Of a stretch of 64,000 bases of DNA, positions 26,835 through 33,887 are shown in pieces (position 1 is the stretch's first letter; each line of letters begins with the position of its first letter). Made by a program: the position numbers and the translations under genes. The stretch comes from UBA2588 sp002339805 (GTDB lineage: Bacteria > Chloroflexota > Dehalococcoidia > Lucifugimonadales > UBA3495): contig JBJKVO010000002.1 of the NCBI GenBank assembly GCA_045562555.1, positions 62,001-126,000 of the forward strand. The letters run 5' to 3'. The notes under the pieces are model-generated. The model made no database searches. It had not been told where the DNA came from and was given only the letters and a program-made list of their open reading frames with translations.

Positions 26835-27419
26835 TTATTGTGGTTTGGATTCTAATGGTTCTCCGAGTCCTAGCATCAATCTATTAGCCCAAGAAAAAAT
26901 TGATGAAGATAAAACGATATCTAGGATTTCATCCGCTTCTAAGCCATTTGCGGATAATTCAGCTACATCATCTTTTACAACTTCAGGTGGGCACAGTGAT
27001 AGTTTATGTGAAAAATTATAAATAGACCTTTTCCGTGTATCCAAATCAGCAGGATTAGTGTTTTTGAATATACTGTCTATGTCGCTGGTAGTTTTGGTAA
27101 GGTCGTTGTATCGGCTTGCGTGAACAGCAGTGCAATAAATGCACTCATTAGTGACTGACGTAGCGACTGCACTCAATTCCGTTTCTGCCCGCGATAATCC
27201 TCCCCTACTGTACATTATCCCGTTGAATAGAGGAGTTCTATGTATCAATGTTTCTGGGTCATGAGCTAGTACCAGCACATACTCGCCTACTTGGCGATTT
27301 GAAGGGGTAGTTTGCAGGGCTTGTAGTTGCAATTCTGAAGCCGTGTTAATATCTATAGGTGTTACAAAAGGATTCCAAAAAGGAACATCAATAGTGAAAT
27401 CCATCACTTTGTTGGTCAT
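26835..27419 (-). CDS. AhpD-like / carboxymuconolactone-decarboxylase-family protein with CxxC
   Basis: 194 residues of the peroxidase-related AhpD superfamily. The redox motif ECIYCTAVHASR (about residues 93-104) contains the CxxC and downstream His of alkylhydroperoxidase AhpD. It overlaps the preceding CMD gene by four bases (ATGA) with GGAGGG ahead. The arrangement of a cysteine-less CMD protein followed by this one resembles the paired families named after Avi_7170 and Avi_7169, which are always found together; that name is from memory and the link is tentative. Predicted role: thiol-based peroxide handling. Confidence 0.82.
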   Translation of the reverse strand: MTNKVMDFTIDVPFWNPFVTPIDINTASELQLQALQTTPSNRQVGEYVLVLAHDPETLIHRTPLFNGIMYSRGGLSRAETELSAVATSVTNECIYCTAVHASRYNDLTKTTSDIDSIFKNTNPADLDTRKRSIYNFSHKLSLCPPEVVKDDVAELSANGLEADEILDIVLSSSIFSWANRLMLGLGEPLESKPQ

Positions 27420-27904
27420 AGACCCTCCTTCATTACTCGTAGTCCTTTAGCTACTCTCAGCTGATAGCTAACGAATGCTATTATGGCGAAAATACCAACA
27501 ATTTCCGTGTCTGAAAGTCCGGATGATTTTAATTTTGCGATTTGTGACTGAGGGTCGGATTTGGGATCTCGGCTATTTGCGTCTATATGATTCATTATCG
27601 ATGCGAGTCGTAGATCCTTCGGAAGTTCATTAATATCGTATATATCCTGGTCATCTTCATTAGTGACCAATTCTTTGTAATGGTCTGCTAACTGCATTTC
27701 ATCGTTTAGCAAGCAGATTCTAACCGCGACGGCAGCCCTTTGTGAATGATTTAGAATACTTGGGTTTTCTGGGAAAATTGCTGCCTGATAAGATTGTTCT
27801 GTCAATTCAAAAAGATTCGCCCTGGAGTTTATAGCGGGCGCCAGAAGGGATGATTCATCAATGTCCAGTAATTTTAATAAAGTTGTGTCAAATGGTGATT
27901 TCAT
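27416..27904 (-). CDS. CMD-domain protein lacking catalytic cysteines
   Basis: 162 residues with the helical CMD/AhpD-like pattern (RAAVAVRICLLNDEM in the middle, a helical tail GIFAIIAFVSYQLRVA) but no CxxC. It is the first gene of the minus-strand operon and overlaps the CxxC-bearing partner. A -10-like TAACAT, preceded by TG one base upstream, lies six bases before the ATG and there is no Shine-Dalgarno sequence, so the mRNA is probably leaderless. Catalytic function is unlikely without the cysteines; a partner subunit role is inferred. Confidence 0.7.
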   Translation of the reverse strand: MKSPFDTTLLKLLDIDESSLLAPAINSRANLFELTEQSYQAAIFPENPSILNHSQRAAVAVRICLLNDEMQLADHYKELVTNEDDQDIYDINELPKDLRLASIMNHIDANSRDPKSDPQSQIAKLKSSGLSDTEIVGIFAIIAFVSYQLRVAKGLRVMKEGL

Positions 27905-27910
27905 GACGAG

Positions 27911-27916
27911 ATGTTA
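27911..27916 (-). promoter_or_regulatory. Extended -10 box of the redox operon, leaderless start
   Basis: On the minus strand TGG-TAACAT is followed by six bases and then the ATG at 27904. No recognisable -35 box, which fits an extended -10 promoter. Confidence 0.4.
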
Positions 27917-28002
27917 CCACATATGGCAAGGTTTAACATAATGTTCGGTAGGTATTCACATATGATTGTGGAATAAAGACCATGTTTAATATTTGCTAAA
28001 GG

Positions 28003-28030
28003 TTTGGTATATTTTATTTAATAATATAAA
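28003..28030 (+). promoter_or_regulatory. Predicted promoter of orn
   Basis: Weak TTTGGT at 28003-28008, 16-base spacer, TATAAA at 28025-28030. The GTG start at 28040 is nine bases past the -10 box, so the leader would be two or three bases. Confidence 0.4.
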
Positions 28031-28039
28031 GAATGTGAT

Positions 28040-28606
28040 GTGAACACTAATATGGACAAAACCAATAAAGTTCAGAACCTAGTTTGGATAGACATGGAAT
28101 TTACTGGACTGGCTGATGACCAGATTATTCTTGAAATAGCCTGTTTAGTCACCGATAAAGACCTCAATGTGTTGTCTCAAGGGCTAAATTTAGTTATTCA
28201 TCGATCTGAGACAGAATTAATGAGGATTGAAGAATGGTCGCTAAATACCCATACAGAATCTGGATTGCTTGAAAAAGTTAAACACTCTCTTCTCAGTATA
28301 GGTGAGGCCGACCGTGTAGTTGTGGACTTTATTTCTGAATTCACCATCAAACGTAAAGCAATCTTATGTGGTAATTCCATACACACAGATAGGAGATTCA
28401 TACACAAAGAGATGCCTCTTCTGGATGGATTTTTGCACTACAGAATGGTTGACGTGACATCAGTTAAAGAACTAATAGAACGATGGTATCCTGAGAAGCC
28501 TACTACGCCTGCTAAGAAAAATTCTCATGCCGCGTTGGATGATATCAAGGAGAGTCTGACGGAGTTGAAGTGGTATAAAGACCACTTCTTCGTGGCCATA
28601 GCATAA
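28040..28606 (+). CDS. orn: Oligoribonuclease
   Basis: 188 residues of the DEDDh exonuclease family. Motifs: WIDMEFTG with the first Asp and Glu, GNSIHTDRRFI in the middle with the next acidic residue, and HAALDDIKES with the His and final Asp. It degrades di- to tetra-ribonucleotides, including pGpG from cyclic-di-GMP. GTG start with no good Shine-Dalgarno sequence and a -10 box nine bases upstream, suggesting a leaderless or nearly leaderless mRNA. Convergent with the thioredoxin/tRNA-Sec unit; no terminator hairpin is visible in the 15-base gap. Confidence 0.9.
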   Translation: MNTNMDKTNKVQNLVWIDMEFTGLADDQIILEIACLVTDKDLNVLSQGLNLVIHRSETELMRIEEWSLNTHTESGLLEKVKHSLLSIGEADRVVVDFISEFTIKRKAILCGNSIHTDRRFIHKEMPLLDGFLHYRMVDVTSVKELIERWYPEKPTTPAKKNSHAALDDIKESLTELKWYKDHFFVAIA

Positions 28607-28621
28607 TCGTTCGTGCAAATT

Positions 28622-28718
28622 TGGCGGGGATGCGAGGGAGTCGAACCCACCAACCCAATTTTTCATCAGGCACAACGGATTTGAAGTCCGCAGGAGCCAC
28701 CGGGCCCCATCCACCCCC
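28622..28718 (-). tRNA. selC: tRNA-Sec (anticodon UCA), selenocysteine tRNA
   Basis: 97 bases with encoded CCA. On the minus strand the anticodon loop is CTTCAAA (anticodon UCA) on a five-pair stem GCGGA/TCCGT. The D stem has six pairs (GGGGCC/GGCTCC) with a four-base loop, the diagnostic tRNA-Sec feature. The long variable arm is CCTGAT/ATTGGG with loop GAAAA. The T loop is TTCGACT. The acceptor has seven pairs including one G-U, with a G-G mismatch at the eighth position, and the T stem has one T-T mismatch; discriminator G as in other bacterial tRNA-Sec. It starts six bases after the thioredoxin stop, so it is probably co-transcribed with trxA. Confidence 0.92.
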
Positions 28719-28724
28719 TTGGGT

Positions 28725-29054
28725 TTAGCTTCCTAAAACGGAATCTATTTTCTTTTTCAAAGCACCTTTGGGTAACGCACCAATGACTTGGTCAACTGGT
28801 TTCCCGTCTTTAAAAAATATTAATGCAGGTATGCTGCGTATTCCATATTTAGTAGCGATTTCAGGAGAATTATCTATATCTACTTTAGCTACGTTTAATT
28901 TCCCTGTATATTCTTCTGCCAGATCATGAACAGCGGGTGCAATCATTTTACAAGGCCCACACCATTCAGCCCAGAAGTCTACAAGTATTGGGAGATCAGA
29001 GTTAAGCACTTCGTCTTCCCATGTGTTGTCAGTTACGTTTACAGGTCCAGCCAT
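28725..29054 (-). CDS. trxA: Thioredoxin
   Basis: 109 residues with the active site WCGPCK (Cys32, Cys35) after LVDFWAE, and the cis-proline region SIPALIFF. A protein disulfide reductant for enzymes such as MsrA. The ATG at 29054 is preferred over 29081 because GGAGG lies six bases ahead. The gene has its own consensus-like promoter and is followed directly by tRNA-Sec with only six bases between, so the tRNA would be processed from the trxA transcript. Standard cysteines, not selenocysteine, are used. Confidence 0.95.
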   Translation of the reverse strand: MAGPVNVTDNTWEDEVLNSDLPILVDFWAEWCGPCKMIAPAVHDLAEEYTGKLNVAKVDIDNSPEIATKYGIRSIPALIFFKDGKPVDQVIGALPKGALKKKIDSVLGS

Positions 29055-29094
29055 TAATTCCTCCAGAACAATAAGTTGCAATTTTGTAGACTAC

Positions 29095-29123
29095 AGTTTA
29101 TCTCTGCGTTCAATTGGGGTCAA
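29095..29123 (-). promoter_or_regulatory. Predicted sigma-70 promoter of trxA-tRNA-Sec
   Basis: Minus-strand TTGACC (29123-29118), 17-base spacer, TAAACT (29100-29095). It lies 40 bases before the trxA start and is the only promoter visible for the tRNA. Confidence 0.7.
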
Positions 29124-29144
29124 CCACGTTTTGTTTTGTTATCT

Positions 29145-29173
29145 TTGTGAAATTACGTTTTATGGTTTAATGT
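29145..29173 (+). promoter_or_regulatory. Predicted promoter of the RNA uracil methyltransferase gene
   Basis: TTGTGA at 29145-29150, 17-base spacer and TAATGT at 29168-29173. The ATG at 29183 follows nine bases later with no Shine-Dalgarno sequence, suggesting a nearly leaderless mRNA. Divergent from the trxA promoter. Confidence 0.45.
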
Positions 29174-29182
29174 TTATTAATT

Positions 29183-30379
29183 ATGGATATGCAAGTAAAT
29201 ATAAATAATGGCGATAGGTTTGAAGTCGAATTAGAAACTTGGACGGACCAAGGGGAAACACTATGTCACATTGAAAACTTAAAAGCCGTTGTCTTTGGTG
29301 GCATTCCCGGAGAGCGAGCAGTTATTGAGGTTCTTAGAGTAAAAAAAGAATACATAGCAGCTAAAGTGGTAGAAGTTCTGATTCCGAGTGAAGACCGACA
29401 AGCCATAGACTGTCAGTATTTCGGAGAATGTACTGGATGCCAATATAGACACCTTAAATACACAAAACAGCTGGAATTAAAAAAGGCGTATTTGGACCGT
29501 ACATTATCAGAGAATATTACTTTACATAACAATGTGCTGCGAGATGTTATTCCTAGTGCTGTCCAAAATCACTATAGGAACCATGCGCGGTTTACAATAA
29601 GTAAAGAAGGCATGCTGGGGTTTATAGGTAAAGAAACTCGAAGGTTTGTGCATGTTACTAAGTGCTTACTGATGAGTGATCATATCAACAAACTTATGGA
29701 AGGCCTGCAATCTAAAGCAGCTCAAACTAGGCAATTGTCTGTTAGGGCAAGTGAATTTTCCGAAGGTTATCTGATTCAGCCAAAACTTAAAGATGTAGAG
29801 ATTGAATTAAATACAGGCCAATCTTCATATTATGAACACATTGGAGATCAAAGATTCAAAGTCGCGTCGCCTTCATTTTTCCAAGTTAATAATGCTCAAG
29901 TATTAAAGATGATTGAAACCATTCGTGGGTCTGGCATGATAGATAAAACATCTCGGGTGTTGGACGCTTATGCCGGGGTTGGTACTTTAGCAATATTAAT
30001 TTCTCCGTATGTTGAGTACGTGTTTGGAATAGAAGATTCAGCAGCAGCTGTTTCAGATGCTGAGGACAATAGTGATGGACTGGATAATGTATCGTTTGAA
30101 GTTGGTAAGGCTGAAGATTTGATAAGTTCTCTGGAGTTTGATTTTGATGTAGCCATTCTAGATCCATCCAGAAAAGGATGTAATCCTGAGGCATTAACAG
30201 GATTATTAGAACGATCTCCAGAAAAGATCATATATGTTTCATGCGAACCCAAAACTCTCTCCAGGGACGTAGCTGTTTTGAACACTAAGTATGATATAAC
30301 AGATGTGATTCCGTTTGATATGTTCCCTCATACGTATCACTTGGAAAGCATGACTTTCCTGAGATTGAAAGATGAATAA
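29183..30379 (+). CDS. RNA uracil-C5 methyltransferase (RlmD/RumA/TrmA family)
   Basis: A 398-residue SAM-dependent methyltransferase making 5-methyluridine in rRNA or tRNA. The N-terminus is a TRAM-like beta domain (1-60); the Fe-S cysteines are in DCQYFGECTGCQYRH (about 73-87) with a further Cys in VTKCLL near 168. The SAM and catalytic parts are LDAYAGVGTLA, LDPSRKGC and YVSCEPKTLSRD, whose Cys is the nucleophile. Which uridine is modified cannot be told. It overlaps the Maf gene by eight bases. Confidence 0.9.
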   Translation: MDMQVNINNGDRFEVELETWTDQGETLCHIENLKAVVFGGIPGERAVIEVLRVKKEYIAAKVVEVLIPSEDRQAIDCQYFGECTGCQYRHLKYTKQLELKKAYLDRTLSENITLHNNVLRDVIPSAVQNHYRNHARFTISKEGMLGFIGKETRRFVHVTKCLLMSDHINKLMEGLQSKAAQTRQLSVRASEFSEGYLIQPKLKDVEIELNTGQSSYYEHIGDQRFKVASPSFFQVNNAQVLKMIETIRGSGMIDKTSRVLDAYAGVGTLAILISPYVEYVFGIEDSAAAVSDAEDNSDGLDNVSFEVGKAEDLISSLEFDFDVAILDPSRKGCNPEALTGLLERSPEKIIYVSCEPKTLSRDVAVLNTKYDITDVIPFDMFPHTYHLESMTFLRLKDE

Positions 30380-31016
30380 ACTGCCGCTGATATTGGCGTC
30401 GAGTTCACAGAGAAGAATAGATATAATGTCTTCGTTAGGTTGGAAATACGAGAGTATTTCTCCAGACATAGATGAAACCCCTATGAAACATGAAACTGCT
30501 GAACAACTCGTGATGAGACTTGCGACTCAAAAAGCACAAGTGGTTTCCGAAAACAATCCTGGGAGAATTATTATTGCGGCCGATAGTGTAGTCGAAGTGG
30601 ATGGCCGAATTTATGGAAAACCTGTGTCTCAGATTGAAGCGGAGGCGATGCTTAAAGAAATACGGGGAACACATCACAGGATACACTCTGGCATATCAAT
30701 ATGTAACTCCTCTACGGGTAACATTAGGTCTCACTGTGTGACGACTGTAGTTCAGGCCAGGCGCTATTCGGATATTGAAATCAAACAATCTATCGATCGA
30801 GGGACACCTTTTGACAAAGCTGGGGCTTATGCAATACAAGATCCATATCTTAAGCCAGTGGAGATTATAAAAGGGTGCTATTCAGGATCTCTTGGGTTAC
30901 CAGTATGCAAATTAATTGAGATAATGATTGATATGGAGCAGGATACTAGTAACACTTATTTTGAAAAAGATTCGCAATGTAAGCCATTCTGCATGTTCGG
31001 AGAGGCTACAGGATGA
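30372..31016 (+). CDS. maf: Maf-family nucleotide pyrophosphatase
   Basis: 214 residues. The N-terminal LILASSSQRRIDIM and DIDETP are family signatures, followed by IIAADSVVEVDGRIYGKP with the catalytic Asp, and the GAYAIQD block. Maf proteins hydrolyse dTTP/UTP or modified nucleotides and affect septum formation. An extra C-terminal stretch of about 20 residues (ending with a CKPFCMFG motif) is unusual and contains two cysteines. It overlaps the methyltransferase upstream by eight bases and the TatA/B-like gene downstream by four. Confidence 0.88.
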   Translation: MNKLPLILASSSQRRIDIMSSLGWKYESISPDIDETPMKHETAEQLVMRLATQKAQVVSENNPGRIIIAADSVVEVDGRIYGKPVSQIEAEAMLKEIRGTHHRIHSGISICNSSTGNIRSHCVTTVVQARRYSDIEIKQSIDRGTPFDKAGAYAIQDPYLKPVEIIKGCYSGSLGLPVCKLIEIMIDMEQDTSNTYFEKDSQCKPFCMFGEATG

Positions 31017-31267
31017 ATTTATTTGGTATAGGTTTAACTGAAATCTTGGTGGTAGTAGTCATATCATTTGTAGTTTTAGGTCCTTCTAAAAGCATGGATA
31101 TGATCAAAGATTTAGCTAAAATTCTTAGGCAATTACGGAAAGCGTGGGAAGACGTTAAGGCTACGGTAGATGATGCTGTGGATGACACAAAATTCAATTT
31201 TGATTATGTTGAAAGAATGCTAGACACAGAATCAGACAAACGTGATGATAAGGGACCTAATGACTAG
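31013..31267 (+). CDS. TatA/TatB-like twin-arginine translocation protein
   Basis: 84 residues: one transmembrane helix (about 8-24, starting IGLTEILVVVVIS), the LGPSK hinge with the family FG/LGP motif, then an amphipathic helix and an acidic, soluble tail. The length and the Pro-containing LGP hinge resemble TatB more than TatA. It overlaps maf by four bases and tatC by eight, forming a coupled Tat unit. Together with TatC it makes the receptor complex for folded proteins with twin-arginine signals. Confidence 0.85.
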   Translation: MNLFGIGLTEILVVVVISFVVLGPSKSMDMIKDLAKILRQLRKAWEDVKATVDDAVDDTKFNFDYVERMLDTESDKRDDKGPND

Positions 31268-31985
31268 CAAAGAAATAACATTAAGAGATCACTTTAAAGA
31301 ATTAAGGAAACGACTTCTTATATGCGTATTATCAGTGTTGGTGGGTACAGCTGTGTGCTTTTCCTTTTGGCAAGACATTGTTTTACTTCTCGAACAACCC
31401 GCTAGGTTCTATGGGGCTTACTCAGAACAGGGACTTATTTTCACTGAAGTCACGGAACTTTTGTCTACTAGTTTCAAAGTATCTATTCTTGGAGGGTTCG
31501 TTCTGGCTTTCCCTATAGTGGCTTATCAAATTTTGCGCTTTGTAGCTCCAGGATTGAGCACCAAAGAAAAAATTTATTTATTTACAATGCTCCCTTTCTC
31601 GGTATTGTTTTTTGGGTTAGGTGTAGCATTTGCCTATTTTGTGCTTACTCCTTCCGCATTACATTTTCTGTTGACGTTTGGTACTGAAGTTGCCACTCCG
31701 TTTATTAAAGTGAGCAATATTGTGGGCCTCATGGTTAGGCTGCTGTTTTGGATGGGGCTTTGCTTCCAAATGCCAGTAATAATTTTCATTTTGGCTAACA
31801 TTGGATTGGTCACTTATAAAGGTTTGTCCCGATTCCGGAAGTACTGGTTAGTATTATCTTTTGTGTTGGCTGCTATCATAACTCCAACTTTTGATCCAAT
31901 TAATCAATTGATTGTTGCTGTTCCGCTAATGATTTTATACGAATTTGGTGCGGTACTAGCTTTGTTAATAGGATTAAAAAAATAG
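31260..31985 (+). CDS. tatC: Sec-independent protein translocase TatC
   Basis: 241 residues with six transmembrane helices. The N-terminal LRDHFKELRKRLLIC is the classic TatC start, with the HxxELRxR motif at the membrane edge, and the P-loop region in the first periplasmic segment contains FTEVTELL, the receptor site. The start ATG at 31260 has AAGGGA six bases ahead; GTG at 31242 or ATG at 31245 are in frame but lack a site. TatC recognises twin-arginine signals and recruits TatA. Confidence 0.92.
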   Translation: MTSKEITLRDHFKELRKRLLICVLSVLVGTAVCFSFWQDIVLLLEQPARFYGAYSEQGLIFTEVTELLSTSFKVSILGGFVLAFPIVAYQILRFVAPGLSTKEKIYLFTMLPFSVLFFGLGVAFAYFVLTPSALHFLLTFGTEVATPFIKVSNIVGLMVRLLFWMGLCFQMPVIIFILANIGLVTYKGLSRFRKYWLVLSFVLAAIITPTFDPINQLIVAVPLMILYEFGAVLALLIGLKK

Positions 31986-32086
31986 TAGCAATGGTTTTGA
32001 GTACGCGGAACTACCTAAACAAAAATAGAAGGTGATGGTAGAACAGCTCCAAAAAGGTAGTTGGAAGGTATCCGAATGACCTTAGT

Positions 32087-32278
32087 CTAGCTGGATTTCT
32101 TGGAGTCCTTGGATTCTAATGTTGTTGCTTCCTCTGTTTCTGTGACGGAGGACTTGAATCCTTTGATAGCTTTTCCTAAAGATGAACCTATTTCAGGCAA
32201 CTTTCTAGCTCCAAAAATGAATAGGAGTATTGCCAATATGATTAATAATTCTGGAAGACCGAAAGGGCCTATTCGCAT
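32087..32278 (-). CDS. tatA: TatA twin-arginine translocation pore protein
   Basis: 63 residues: a single helix LLIILAILLFIFG at about 11-23, hinge FGARKLPEIGSSLGKAIKGF, and a short charged tail. This is canonical TatA/E. GAGGAA precedes the ATG at 32278 by five bases; a longer in-frame reading from 32368 has no ribosome-binding site. It lies convergent to tatC across 101 bases, so the TatA pore subunit is transcribed separately from the TatBC pair. Confidence 0.88.
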   Translation of the reverse strand: MRIGPFGLPELLIILAILLFIFGARKLPEIGSSLGKAIKGFKSSVTETEEATTLESKDSKKSS

Positions 32279-32376
32279 ATTTTTCCTCTGCAACTGAATA
32301 ATGTTATTGAATTTTACCAGAATTAATACCCCCAAACAAATGCTACTGGATACGGATTTAAAACGCACTACAATTT

Positions 32377-32390
32377 AGAACACATGTTCT
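32377..32390. promoter_or_regulatory. LexA-like inverted repeat upstream of lpd
   Basis: AGAACA-CA-TGTTCT contains GAAC-N4-GTTC, the form of the Gram-positive SOS box. It lies 21 bases before the -35 box of the lpd promoter and about 100 bases ahead of the divergent tatA start. Chance occurrence is quite possible. Confidence 0.3.
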
Positions 32391-32410
32391 GTTTTGGGGT
32401 GTTAATGAGG

Positions 32411-32439
32411 TTGTCTAAGTATTACTGCGTATGTATAAT
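32411..32439 (+). promoter_or_regulatory. Predicted sigma-70 promoter of the pyruvate dehydrogenase operon
   Basis: TTGTCT at 32411-32416, 17-base spacer, perfect TATAAT at 32434-32439. It leads into lpd at 32487. Confidence 0.7.
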
Positions 32440-32486
32440 GGCTTTGTAAGGCTGATTTAAATGCGAGGAGATTGGTTACTAATCAT

Positions 32487-33875
32487 ATGGCTGATTCAGA
32501 AAAATATGATGTAATTGTGATTGGAGCGGGGCCAGGAGGCTATGTCGCTGCAATCCGGGCATCTCAACTAGGGCTGAGAGCAGCTGTTATTGAAAAAGAG
32601 GCATTAGGCGGAGTGTGCTTGAATTGGGGATGTATTCCCAGTAAAGCTCTACTCAAGAACGCTGAAGTTTTATCTTATATCAATAATTCAGAGGATTTCG
32701 GGATAAGCATTGATGGCGTTAAAGCTGATTTCAGCAAAGCTATGGCTAGAAGCAGAGCCGTTGCTGACAAAAACAATAGCGGCGTAGCCTATTTGCTACG
32801 TAAAAATAACGTCGACCACATTGAAGGGAGCGCTGTTATAAAAAGTCCTACAGTAATCCAAGTTGACGGGAACTCTGAGTATCATGCAGATAATATTATT
32901 GTGGCTACTGGTTCATCTCCTAGGACTATTCCAGGTATAGAGATTGATCATGAAAACATTGTCACGAGTCGAGACGCTATTGTCGCTGAAAAACTTCCGA
33001 AAAACATTTTGATAGTTGGAGGAGGCCCTATAGGTGTAGAGTTTGCTTATATTTATAAAGCGTATGGGGTTGATGTCACTATAGTAGAACTATTTGAAAA
33101 CATAGTTCCAAATGAAGACGAAGAAGTTTCTAAGCAACTCGCGAGGTCCTTAAGTAAAATCGGGATAAAAATCAAAACGGGTTGTAAAGTGTCCTCTGTG
33201 AAAAATAACAAAGCCTCAGTACGGGTATCTTTTGAACAGAATGAAGTTATTGAGGACTCGACGTTTGATAAAGTATTAGTTGCTGTAGGAGTTGTACCAA
33301 ACACACAAGCTATAGGATTAGAAGAAAATGGCATAGATATGGAAAACGGATATATTGCAGTGGACGATACGATGAAGACTTCTATTGCTAACATATATGC
33401 TATAGGTGATATAACAGGTAAACTGCCACTTGCCCACGTAGCTTCAGCTCAGGCAAACATTGCTGTTGAGTCTATCTGTGGGATGGATACGGTAGCGCTT
33501 GATTATTCTATGATCCCAAGAGCTATATATTGTAATCCACAGGTTGCTAGCCTAGGATTGACAGAAATTCAAGCCTTGGAACAAGGTTATGATATAAAAG
33601 TTGGTAAATTTAATGCTCAGGCTAACGGTAAAGCTGGAGCGATGGGTGAAAGTGACGGGTTTGTCAAATTGGTGTTTGACGCTAAATATGGCGAGATCTT
33701 AGGAGCCCATATGATAGGACCTGAAGTAACTGAATTACTTGGAGAATTGTCGCTCACCAAGTTATGCGAAGGAACCTCGATGGAATTAGGGTTAGCGGTC
33801 CACGCTCATCCTACTTTATCTGAAATGATCAAAGAAGCAGCTTTGGACGCCCAAGGCAAAGTTTTACATATGTGA
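32487..33875 (+). CDS. lpd: Dihydrolipoamide dehydrogenase (E3)
   Basis: 462 residues, FAD flavoprotein reoxidising the lipoyl groups of E2 with NAD+. FAD-binding GAGPGGYVA is near residue 13; the redox disulfide is GGVCLNWGC with Cys44 and Cys49; an NAD-binding GGGPIGVE follows near 180; the catalytic His-Glu pair is in HAHPTLSE near 440. The ATG at 32487 is used; a TTG at 32472 has GAGGAG only one base upstream. First gene of lpd-pdhA-pdhB-pdhC. Confidence 0.93.
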   Translation: MADSEKYDVIVIGAGPGGYVAAIRASQLGLRAAVIEKEALGGVCLNWGCIPSKALLKNAEVLSYINNSEDFGISIDGVKADFSKAMARSRAVADKNNSGVAYLLRKNNVDHIEGSAVIKSPTVIQVDGNSEYHADNIIVATGSSPRTIPGIEIDHENIVTSRDAIVAEKLPKNILIVGGGPIGVEFAYIYKAYGVDVTIVELFENIVPNEDEEVSKQLARSLSKIGIKIKTGCKVSSVKNNKASVRVSFEQNEVIEDSTFDKVLVAVGVVPNTQAIGLEENGIDMENGYIAVDDTMKTSIANIYAIGDITGKLPLAHVASAQANIAVESICGMDTVALDYSMIPRAIYCNPQVASLGLTEIQALEQGYDIKVGKFNAQANGKAGAMGESDGFVKLVFDAKYGEILGAHMIGPEVTELLGELSLTKLCEGTSMELGLAVHAHPTLSEMIKEAALDAQGKVLHM

Positions 33876-33887
33876 TGAGGGGTCGAT

